From assembly GCA_038209365.1 (NCBI GenBank), contig JBBQXS010000055.1, forward strand, positions 1-27,549: 27,549 nucleotides of DNA, given 5' to 3'. The position numbers and the translations under genes are program-made. Positions 1 to 5,881 of this stretch are shown here, one piece after another; position 1 is the first letter of the stretch; every line of letters starts with the position of its first letter. The notes beneath the pieces are model-generated. The model was not told the DNA's origin. It was given only the letters and a program-made list of their open reading frames with translations, and ran no database searches. This stretch comes from DASQHW01 sp038209365 (GTDB taxonomy: Bacteria > Actinomycetota > Acidimicrobiia > IMCC26256 > PALSA-610).

Positions 1-288
1 AAGCTCGGTGCGTGGACACGCGGCAACCGACTGCACCGTCGCCAGCGCGACACGCGCCGCGCCCGCCGTGCATCCACCCAAGCGCGACAAGAACTCCGAC
101 GGCGGGAGCTCCACACGCCCACACGCCCAAGCACGAGCCGCCGCGCGGGCGCTGCCCGTCTCACACGCCTTCGCCCCTCGGGCCAAGCCCTCGGCAAGCC
201 GGACGCAATCCTCACCGGAATACAAGGCCGGATCGAACGACGCGAGCACATCGCACAGCTCATCGACCAGCTCACCCAGCCGCCGCAC
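1..288 (-). CDS. DUF222 (13E12-type) protein, N-terminal fragment cut by window edge
   Basis: The reverse strand is open from a GTG at 288-286 to the left edge (96 codons, no stop). The translation begins MRRLGELVDELCDVLASFDP and continues with LYSGEDCVRLAEGLARG, ARAAARAWACGRVE and a segment ending ALATVQSVAACPRTEL. This matches the start of actinobacterial DUF222 proteins, which usually carry a C-terminal HNH nuclease domain; that part lies outside the window, so nuclease activity cannot be claimed. A GGGGAGG Shine-Dalgarno sequence at 293-299 lies four bases before the GTG. These genes are multicopy and often called 13E12 repeat proteins; their cellular role is poorly known. A LexA-controlled promoter lies just upstream (351-378), so DNA-damage induction is likely. 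Family assignment is from pattern recognition of the N-terminal region only. Confidence 0.8.
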   Translation of the reverse strand, partial: MRRLGELVDELCDVLASFDPALYSGEDCVRLAEGLARGAKACETGSARAAARAWACGRVELPPSEFLSRLGGCTAGAARVALATVQSVAACPRTEL

Positions 289-350
289 ACGACCTCCCCG
301 AAGCGCGAGAAACGAGAAACGAGACGGGGAAGTCGAGGAACTGGCCACAC

Positions 351-378
351 GCTATACGAACAGGTGTTCGTATGTCAA
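351..378 (-). promoter_or_regulatory. Sigma-70-type promoter of the DUF222 gene
   Basis: Read on the minus strand, a perfect TTGACA -35 box (373-378) is followed by a 16-base spacer and TATAGC (351-356) as the -10 box. The start codon of the DUF222 gene is 63 bases further on. The spacer contains the LexA palindrome, the classic layout in which repressor binding excludes RNA polymerase. Confidence 0.7.
354..373. promoter_or_regulatory. LexA/SOS box
   Basis: A perfect inverted repeat with 8-bp arms, ATACGAAC and GTTCGTAT, is separated by AGGT. Its core CGAAC-N4-GTTCG matches the Gram-positive and actinobacterial LexA operator. It overlaps the -35/-10 spacer of the minus-strand DUF222 promoter. 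It also lies 92 bases upstream of the divergent DUF899 gene, so an effect on that gene is possible but less likely. Confidence 0.85.
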
Positions 379-465
379 GTCCATTCACCGAGTCGCGTCG
401 CACTCGACCTGCGATGATTTTCCGCCGCTTCGCGGTCTGCACTCCAGTCGACGAAAGGAGCCGCG

Positions 466-1215
466 GTGACCATCACGTTCCCGGGAGAGACGGACGCATA
501 CCGCGCCGCGCGCGACGAACTGCTCGAACGCGAGGTCGCGCTCCGGCGTGCGATGGAACAGGTCGCGGCCGCACGGCGCGCGCTCCCGGCGGGCGGCGTG
601 GTCCCACACGACTATCTCTTCCAGGGTGCGGGCCCCGACGGCGCGGCCTCCGACGTGCGCATGTCGGAGCTCTTCGCACCTGGTCGTGATTCGCTCGTGA
701 TCTACAACTTCATGTTCCCGCGCGCCGCGGACGACGATCGCCCGGGTCCGAGGACGGGTGCGTCGGCATCGTTGCGACTCGCGGACAGTCCGTGTCCGTC
801 GTGCACCTCGCTTCTCGACCAGCTCGATGGCGCGGCCGATCATGTCGCGCCGCGCGTGAACCTCGTCGCGGTCGCCAAAGCACCCTTCGATCATGTCCAC
901 ACGTTCGCGCGGGAGCGCGGCTGGCGACGACTGCGCGTGCTTTCGTCGGCACACAACGCGTACAACCGGGACTACCACGGCGAAACGTCAGAAGGAGAGC
1001 AGATGCCGATGCTCAATGTGTTTCGCCGCGACGGCGACGTGGTCCGACATTTCTGGGGCGCCGAGCTGCTCTATGCGCCCACGGAACCCGGACAAGACCC
1101 CCGCCACGTCGGCACGATCGAGCCGCTCTGGAACATCTTCGATCTCACGCCCGAAGGTCGCGGCGAAGATGAAGATTGGGACGAGCGACTCGAGTACGAC
1201 CTGCAAGACGGATGA
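466..1215 (+). CDS. DUF899 family thioredoxin-like protein
   Basis: This is a 249-residue protein. The chosen GTG has a strong GAAAGGAG ribosome binding site at 453-460. Family-like features are the N-terminal helix rich in Arg and Glu, the strand FAPGRDSLVIYNFMF (about 70-84), a CPSC pair at residues 110-113 in the thioredoxin CxxC position, the strand NLVAVAKAPF, and GWRRLRVLSSAHNAYNRDY. DUF899 proteins have a thioredoxin fold, but their substrate is unknown. About 20 residues rich in Asp, Arg and Pro lie between the FMF strand and the CxxC motif, which looks like an insertion relative to typical members. The gene is convergent with the lipoprotein gene, seven bases away, and stands alone on its strand. 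It could be an oxidoreductase or a non-catalytic thioredoxin-like protein. Confidence 0.8.
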   Translation: MTITFPGETDAYRAARDELLEREVALRRAMEQVAAARRALPAGGVVPHDYLFQGAGPDGAASDVRMSELFAPGRDSLVIYNFMFPRAADDDRPGPRTGASASLRLADSPCPSCTSLLDQLDGAADHVAPRVNLVAVAKAPFDHVHTFARERGWRRLRVLSSAHNAYNRDYHGETSEGEQMPMLNVFRRDGDVVRHFWGAELLYAPTEPGQDPRHVGTIEPLWNIFDLTPEGRGEDEDWDERLEYDLQDG

Positions 1216-1222
1216 AGGCGCG

Positions 1223-2860
1223 TCACGGCGTGGGGACGGTGATCGCGGAGAGATCGATGTGCATCGGCACGTTCTCCTCGGCCGGTCGCGCGGGCGCGTT
1301 CGCCGCATCAGGCATGTCTTCGAGCAAGGGTGGCGAGGGCAACCGGACGACCTTGTAGTCCACGCCCTGCGGCTTCTCGGCCGTGAACACCGCCGCGAAC
1401 CGGCCGATGTCGGCGGTGAAGGATGCCGAAGGCGGCGATCCGCACGGCACGAGGTCCTCGAGGTTCGGGGGCAACGAAGTGTGGAACTGATTGCCCGAGA
1501 AGCAGTTTCCACCGGCATCCTTCGCGTCGGTCAGGGTCGTCACGAGCAGAAGATCGGCGACACGGCTCTCGCGCGTGGTGTTGTCGCGAACCGTGTTTCG
1601 CCGCGCGTCGAAGTTCTGCGCCTTCTTGTCGTCGGGTGACAGCACCTTCTCGGGCAAGGTGATCACGCCGATCGCGGCGATGTCGTGGTCGTAGACCAGG
1701 TTCCGCTCGACGATGTCATCGTTTCCGCCGGCAATGAGAATGCCGTTGCCGATCGCCGTTTCCGCGATTTCGATCGCTGCGGACTTCCCGTTGTTGTTGC
1801 CGTACACGGTGTTGCCGACGACGGTGGCCTCGCGTTGTGGAGGATTCGCCTCCCCTGTGCCGCTGTTCGGCACGATGCCCACGCGGTTGTGGCGCCAAAT
1901 CGAATTGACGACGAGGAGGTTGCCACCCGCGTTCGTGCCGCTGTAGCCGATGCCGTTCCACTCTGCGATCGAATCGGTGATCACGGCATTGCAAGGGAAA
2001 CACTGGCCGATATAGAAGCCCGCGTCAGGACTCCCGGCGCCGTAGTCGTGGTCGAACTGACCGTTGATCGCGTCGAAGGCGTAGATGCCGTAGTCGCCGT
2101 TGCGGATCGCGCTGAGGTACGAACCCCGATACCCCTTCACGCCCGTCCAGAAGAAGCCGTTCTTGGTGAAGTTGCGCGCGGTCATGTTCTCGATGGCGAC
2201 CCCGTCGGCGATGACCTTGAAGCCGTTGTCACGACTGAATTCGCCGTCGACGATCGTCGTGCCACGTTTCTCCCCGCGGATCACGATGCGGGGATTCGAG
2301 ACCGTGACGCCTTCCCGGTAGATGCCGGGCGCCACGAGCACAAGGCTGCCGGACTTGGCCGCGTTCACCGCTTCTTGGATGGTCCGGTAATCGGCGGGAA
2401 CTCGCAGGGTCCCGCTCTTCGTGCCGTTGTCCGGCGTGCTGGTGACATGCCCGTCGAACTGCGCGTTGCCGACGACGATCACGCCGATCATGCCGGCCGT
2501 GGGGGTCCCGTGTAGCGAACAATAGATCGAGTGCACGCCGGGCTTCGTGAACGTGTACGAGTACGACGCGTCGGGCGCGAACCTCGCCGCGTTCACACCC
2601 AAGCTCGTGTCGTCCGCCGGGAGGGGATCACCGAGCAGGATGTTGTGCGCCGACCGGCCGCCGTTGACGAACGTCACCCGGGTGCCCGGATCGATCCGGA
2701 TACCACGGGGATCGAACACGTTGTCCTTCACCGTGACCGTGACCGACGAGTTCCCGCGGAGGTCGGTGAGCACGATCTTGGGGCTCGAGCTCTTCGAGCT
2801 CGAGCAACCGGCGAGTACGCAGCCGATCGCGACGAGCAACGTGAACAGCCTTCGTCTCAC
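1223..2860 (-). CDS. Lipoprotein with cupredoxin domain and parallel beta-helix (NosD-like) domain
   Basis: A GTG start at 2860 gives a 545-residue precursor with a clean lipoprotein signal: RRR, a hydrophobic core and the lipobox LAGC, lipidated Cys19. A Ser-rich linker follows. Residues about 38-131 form a cupredoxin domain with the expected type 1 copper ligands His72, Cys114, His117 and Met124 (CSLHGTPTAGM). From about residue 150 to 480 there are right-handed beta-helix repeats of the PbH1/NosD type, opening with VPADYRTIQEAVNAAKSG and rich in Asn and Gly turns. The protein should be anchored outside the cytoplasmic membrane. The frame stays open upstream to 3106, but that part has no signal features. 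The helix may bind or process polysaccharide, or may serve as a scaffold; the domains are confident, the function is not. Confidence 0.75.
   Translation of the reverse strand: MRRRLFTLLVAIGCVLAGCSSSKSSSPKIVLTDLRGNSSVTVTVKDNVFDPRGIRIDPGTRVTFVNGGRSAHNILLGDPLPADDTSLGVNAARFAPDASYSYTFTKPGVHSIYCSLHGTPTAGMIGVIVVGNAQFDGHVTSTPDNGTKSGTLRVPADYRTIQEAVNAAKSGSLVLVAPGIYREGVTVSNPRIVIRGEKRGTTIVDGEFSRDNGFKVIADGVAIENMTARNFTKNGFFWTGVKGYRGSYLSAIRNGDYGIYAFDAINGQFDHDYGAGSPDAGFYIGQCFPCNAVITDSIAEWNGIGYSGTNAGGNLLVVNSIWRHNRVGIVPNSGTGEANPPQREATVVGNTVYGNNNGKSAAIEIAETAIGNGILIAGGNDDIVERNLVYDHDIAAIGVITLPEKVLSPDDKKAQNFDARRNTVRDNTTRESRVADLLLVTTLTDAKDAGGNCFSGNQFHTSLPPNLEDLVPCGSPPSASFTADIGRFAAVFTAEKPQGVDYKVVRLPSPPLLEDMPDAANAPARPAEENVPMHIDLSAITVPTP
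2783..2805. repeat. Perfect inverted repeat in the lipoprotein linker codons
   Basis: Arms GCTCGAGCTC (2783-2792) and GAGCTCGAGC (2796-2805) flank TTC. It falls in the Ser-Lys-Ser linker just after the lipobox and would fold as a 10-bp hairpin in the mRNA about 55 bases into the gene. It may simply reflect alternating AGC/TCG serine codon use. Confidence 0.6.
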
Positions 2861-3072
2861 AAGCCACTCTTGCACGGATCGAGGCTTTCCACCTTGTTCC
2901 AACCTGTAGGAACGCGATGCTCTGCCGGGGATCTCTCGCATGCTTCCGGGTGCGAGACGGCGGACGAGCCGTACACTTCCCGTGTTGAGCACGACACTTT
3001 CGCCGTATCTGCCGCGACTGGCCGCGGAATGAGCGCGCACGAGTCGAACGCGCTGAATGGAGCAAGCAGAAG

Positions 3073-3095
3073 CGGCCGGCCCGTAGGGCCGACCG
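3073..3095 (-). terminator. Probable terminator of the secreted-protein gene
   Basis: On the minus strand, a 10-bp G+C-rich stem (one G-U pair when transcribed) with a three-base loop begins 24 bases after the stop of the 3119 gene. It is followed by CTTCTGCTTG, only modestly T-rich. It fits an intrinsic or intrinsic-like terminator in a high-G+C genome. Confidence 0.5.
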
Positions 3096-3118
3096 CCATT
3101 GCTCATGACGTTGCGTTG

Positions 3119-4717
3119 TTAGCTGATTGTTGCGGTCTCTGTGCAGTCGCTCGGTGTACTCGTCGCGTAGATGGTGTCGCCCGAGTAGGTCACCTTCCAC
3201 CGGTACGTGTGGCCGGCTGCAGTTGACACGTTGGCCGTTGTCGACGCGCTCCCGGTTCCGTCAAGGTTGACGGTGACGGGCCCGTAGACCTGACTCGAGA
3301 CCACCGCGCAGGTGCTGTCGTCCTTGTAGAGCGAGAACGTCGCCGACCCGGTAGGCGTATGGGTGCCGTCGCCTGTGACGGTGACCGAGTCGTCGAGGAG
3401 GATGGTCGTGCCGCCACCAGGGCTGAGTTGGCTGACGAGCACCTGCTCGGTGCTGTCGTTGCAGCCGTGCGGCCCGGCGGACGCGTTGTTGGCGTCGGCG
3501 TCAACGGTGATCACCCAGAAGTAGTACCCCGGGCTGGTGAACGTGACGTTGGAGACGGTGCCGGTGGCGTGGTAGGTACCCGTGCCTCCGGTGGTCCCGG
3601 AATCCTGCACCCAGGTGCTCGACGTCGTGCTATGGAATGCCGTGCCCGAGCACGTGTTCCCGGTCGCCGCAGTGAACGGCCCGTACAGATCGAAGTGCGC
3701 GGTACCTGTCGGGTTCGTCGCGGCGCTCAGAGTAACGGTGTCGCTCAGAGACGCGACGGCGATGCCCGGAGTCGCTGTTTGCGGGCTGGAGAGCGACGAG
3801 ATGACGGGCTCGGCCAACGGCTGGATGGCTGACCCCATGATCTGATTGTCACGATTGCCGATCGAGCTGCCGTCGGCTGCTGTCCATTTGATGTGGTACG
3901 GGCCGCCGTTGATGTTGGAGGCGCCGAGCCCTGCACCCCAGCCGCCCCGGTTGACCGGGGACACCGCGATGTGGCCGCCGAACAGCAACTCGATGGTGTC
4001 GCCGGCGTTCGCGGCGTAGTAGAGCGTGGTGGTGGCGTAGTCGTCCGAGCAACCCTTGGAGCTGCACGCCGCGGCGTCGTGGGTCGGTGCGCTCATCGCC
4101 TTGAGATCGCCGTTGTACATCAAGAGCTGCTGGTTGTCGAGGTCGTGGTCACTGGTCTTCTTGCTCACACTCGACGGGCTGACCGGGTCCACGAGCGTGT
4201 CGTCCGCGGTGACGGGCAGCGTGTCGGGCGTGAGGCTCGTGCCGCAACCGATCGCCGTTTGGACGGCGGACGTGAGCCCTTGGCAACGGTCGGCGCCGGC
4301 GACCGTGTGATTCCAGGTGGCCAGCGAGTCATACGCGTGCGTGGTGCCCTTCCTGGCTTGGTACGTGAGTTGGATCGAATGACAATCGCTGTGGTTGGCC
4401 AGCACGCACGACTTGGTGGTGTTGATCTGCAGCAACGCGCGCTGCGGCGTGACCTCACTCTCGCGGAAGTGCGAGTTGCTCGCCTGCAAGATTCCGTTCA
4501 GCCAGCCTTGGGGCACACAGTCATTGAGATTGGTGTCGACGGCGCCGGGCGCACCGTTGGCGCATTGGGAATAGTCCACAAAGCTCACTGGACCCGATGG
4601 CGCTCCGGACGACGAGGTCGCGGGCACGAGCGCGAAAGCAGCGACCATTGCCGCCGCGATCGATATCGGGGCGAAGCGCCGCGCGAAGTCACGCCGACGC
4701 GAAAGAGAAATCCTCAC
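3119..4717 (-). CDS. Secreted protein of unknown function with Ig-like repeat region
   Basis: A GTG at 4717 preceded by GGGGGA with a seven-base gap gives 532 residues; a GTG five codons upstream (4732) is possible but has no better binding site. The N-terminus RISLSRRRDFARR, then a hydrophobic stretch and an Ala-rich cleavage region, is a Sec-type signal peptide. The mature N-terminal half (to about residue 300) is Cys-containing and includes NDCVPQGWLNGILQASNSHF, AGDTIELLFGGHIAV and GGPYHIKWTAADGSSIGNRD; I do not recognise it. The C-terminal half has at least two similar beta-sandwich segments, marked by DTVTLSAATNPTGTAHFDLYGPF and DSVTVTGDGTHTPTGSATFS, each ending in a Cys-containing, Ig-like strand pattern. 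A surface or matrix protein is likely. A probable terminator follows at 3073-3095. Confidence 0.7.
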   Translation of the reverse strand: MRISLSRRRDFARRFAPISIAAAMVAAFALVPATSSSGAPSGPVSFVDYSQCANGAPGAVDTNLNDCVPQGWLNGILQASNSHFRESEVTPQRALLQINTTKSCVLANHSDCHSIQLTYQARKGTTHAYDSLATWNHTVAGADRCQGLTSAVQTAIGCGTSLTPDTLPVTADDTLVDPVSPSSVSKKTSDHDLDNQQLLMYNGDLKAMSAPTHDAAACSSKGCSDDYATTTLYYAANAGDTIELLFGGHIAVSPVNRGGWGAGLGASNINGGPYHIKWTAADGSSIGNRDNQIMGSAIQPLAEPVISSLSSPQTATPGIAVASLSDTVTLSAATNPTGTAHFDLYGPFTAATGNTCSGTAFHSTTSSTWVQDSGTTGGTGTYHATGTVSNVTFTSPGYYFWVITVDADANNASAGPHGCNDSTEQVLVSQLSPGGGTTILLDDSVTVTGDGTHTPTGSATFSLYKDDSTCAVVSSQVYGPVTVNLDGTGSASTTANVSTAAGHTYRWKVTYSGDTIYATSTPSDCTETATIS

Positions 4718-4945
4718 TACGTTTTCCCCCACAGGTTCGGGCGGAGGACCACCAGGCCCTTGTCCCGGGAGTGCCGTCCGCTGAGTGCCTTGGTGCGCGG
4801 ACGCAGGTCACGCCGCACACACCTCCGCTCCCGCAGAACGCAGACGCGTGACCCATCAGGCGCTCGCATTCTGCTTGATTGGGACGGCAGGTAGCAATAT
4901 GGAAATCGCACCCAGACGTCACCGGCGGACTCGGACAGCCGGCGT

Positions 4946-5044
4946 CTACAGCGACCGAAAGATCACGATCAGCAACAGCGTCAAAAGGAGAGAGACGCCC
5001 AGGGAGCCGAGACACCCGAGCCGGTTCGAGAAGAACAGGAACAC
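4946..5044 (-). CDS. Tiny 32-residue single-span membrane protein
   Basis: A GTG at 5044-5042 starts a 32-codon frame ending in TAG at 4946-4948. The product begins MFLFFSNRLGCLGS, continues with an almost unbroken run of Val, Leu and Ile, and ends IFRSL. This is a single transmembrane segment with a short Arg-containing tail. I recall similar tiny proteins with the SNRLGCLGS signature in other actinobacteria, which supports a real gene; their role is unknown to me. The start lies one base after the TGA of the PRC-barrel gene, so it is probably translated by coupling; the nearest GGGAG is 12 bases upstream. It may be a membrane partner or regulator of a neighbouring protein. The stretch from here to 4718 shows no gene I can support. 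Confidence 0.7.
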   Translation of the reverse strand: MFLFFSNRLGCLGSLGVSLLLTLLLIVIFRSL

Positions 5045-5045
5045 G

Positions 5046-5420
5046 TCAGCGCCGGACTCCCGCGTGCTGTTTGTAGTAGTCCTCGTGGTCCTCCCGAACC
5101 ACATGGTCGTCGCGGCGCTCGGCCTCGTAGTCGGGAGCGCGCTTGATCTCGTCCTTGGTCAACTTCACGTTGATGCGGCGATTCTTGTGGTCAATCGTGT
5201 CGATCGCGCCGACCGGCATCATCCGCTTCTTCTCGAAGATCCAAAAACCCGTGTCCACAACGACGTACGAACGTCCGTCCTTGCCGTTGACCACTTCTTC
5301 GACTTTGCCGATGTTGCCATCGCGCGCGGAAACCTCATAGCCAGTGATGTCCGGCATCGTCTCGATTCCGCCCGGAATCAGCGCAACGGTCCACACCCAG
5401 ATCTCTGCGACGTCGGTCAT
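5046..5420 (-). CDS. PRC-barrel domain protein
   Basis: The ATG at 5420 has an excellent AAGGAGG site six bases upstream, which decides the start; it gives 124 residues. After an N-terminal segment (MTDVAEIWVWTVALIPGG), the stretch ITGYEVSARDGNIGKVEEVV, DGRSYVVVDTGFWIFEKKRMMPVGAID and RRINVKLTKDEIKRAPDYE is a PRC-barrel fold: the GYEV-DG-IGKV opening, the barrel strand ending in the FEKKRMMPVGAI turn, then a basic strand and helix. PRC-barrel proteins are small beta-barrels that often bind membranes, RNA or other proteins. The C-terminus is highly charged (ERRDDHVVREDHEDYYKQH). It sits between a small barrel-like protein upstream and the tiny membrane protein downstream, with which it is translationally coupled. 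Confidence 0.85.
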   Translation of the reverse strand: MTDVAEIWVWTVALIPGGIETMPDITGYEVSARDGNIGKVEEVVNGKDGRSYVVVDTGFWIFEKKRMMPVGAIDTIDHKNRRINVKLTKDEIKRAPDYEAERRDDHVVREDHEDYYKQHAGVRR

Positions 5421-5465
5421 GATGAACCTCCTTCCCGCGCGTGTACCCGTGCCCAACCGATCAAC

Positions 5466-5669
5466 TCACCCCGCGGGAGAGACGCGCTCGGCGGCAACCG
5501 TGACGGAATCGAGGCCCAACAGCCGGGCCTCCAACCTCACCGTGATGCCATCGGGGCCTATCGCGACGACTGTGCCGCACACCACCGACGCCTCTTCGCC
5601 GACCGAGAGGCCGTATCGTCGGAAGCCTGCCATGTCGACCACGACGGGCATCCCTACCGCTACTTGCAC
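5466..5669 (-). CDS. Small 67-residue protein, SH3-like beta-barrel pattern
   Basis: A GTG at 5669 is preceded by GGAGG with a six-base gap, a strong site that supports a real gene. The product contains VVDMAGFRRYGLSVGEEASVV, GTVVAIGPDGITVRLEA and VTVAAERVSP. The alternation of short beta strands with G-PDG turns resembles a KOW/SH3-like or Tudor-like small barrel, but I do not recognise a named family. It lies 45 bases upstream of the PRC-barrel gene on the same strand and probably shares its transcript. The 212-base gap to the divergent GGDEF-EAL gene must hold promoters for both, though I see no clear boxes there. Confidence 0.6.
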   Translation of the reverse strand: MQVAVGMPVVVDMAGFRRYGLSVGEEASVVCGTVVAIGPDGITVRLEARLLGLDSVTVAAERVSPAG

Positions 5670-5881
5670 ACCGGCCCTCCGGCCTCACTCGCGTTTGCCA
5701 CCCCAGAGTGCCCAGAACCGACACGCGCCAACCGCGAAAGCGAGGCTGCAGTTCTCCGACCCGAGGCGGCCGGGTGCTGTGACAGCCGAGGCGGCCACCA
5801 GCCTGCAAGTCTGGTCGTTCGGCGGGCAGGTCGGGTCTTTGTGCCCTGAATGAGCGTGCGGCCGGCGTCGATCAATCGTGG

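Noticed and set aside
8..689. Two plus-strand frames of 153 and 225 codons at the left edge
   Set aside because: Their composition is Arg/Pro/His-rich without family features, and they run over the DUF222 gene, the SOS promoter and the DUF899 gene, which have better support.
2861..3106. Upstream extension of the lipoprotein frame
   Set aside because: It places 82 residues before a clear lipoprotein signal peptide and crosses the terminator hairpin of the neighbouring gene.
3893..4894. 333-codon plus-strand frame
   Set aside because: It is antisense to the secreted-protein gene, has a shadow-type Arg/Val/Asp-rich composition and no recognised domain.
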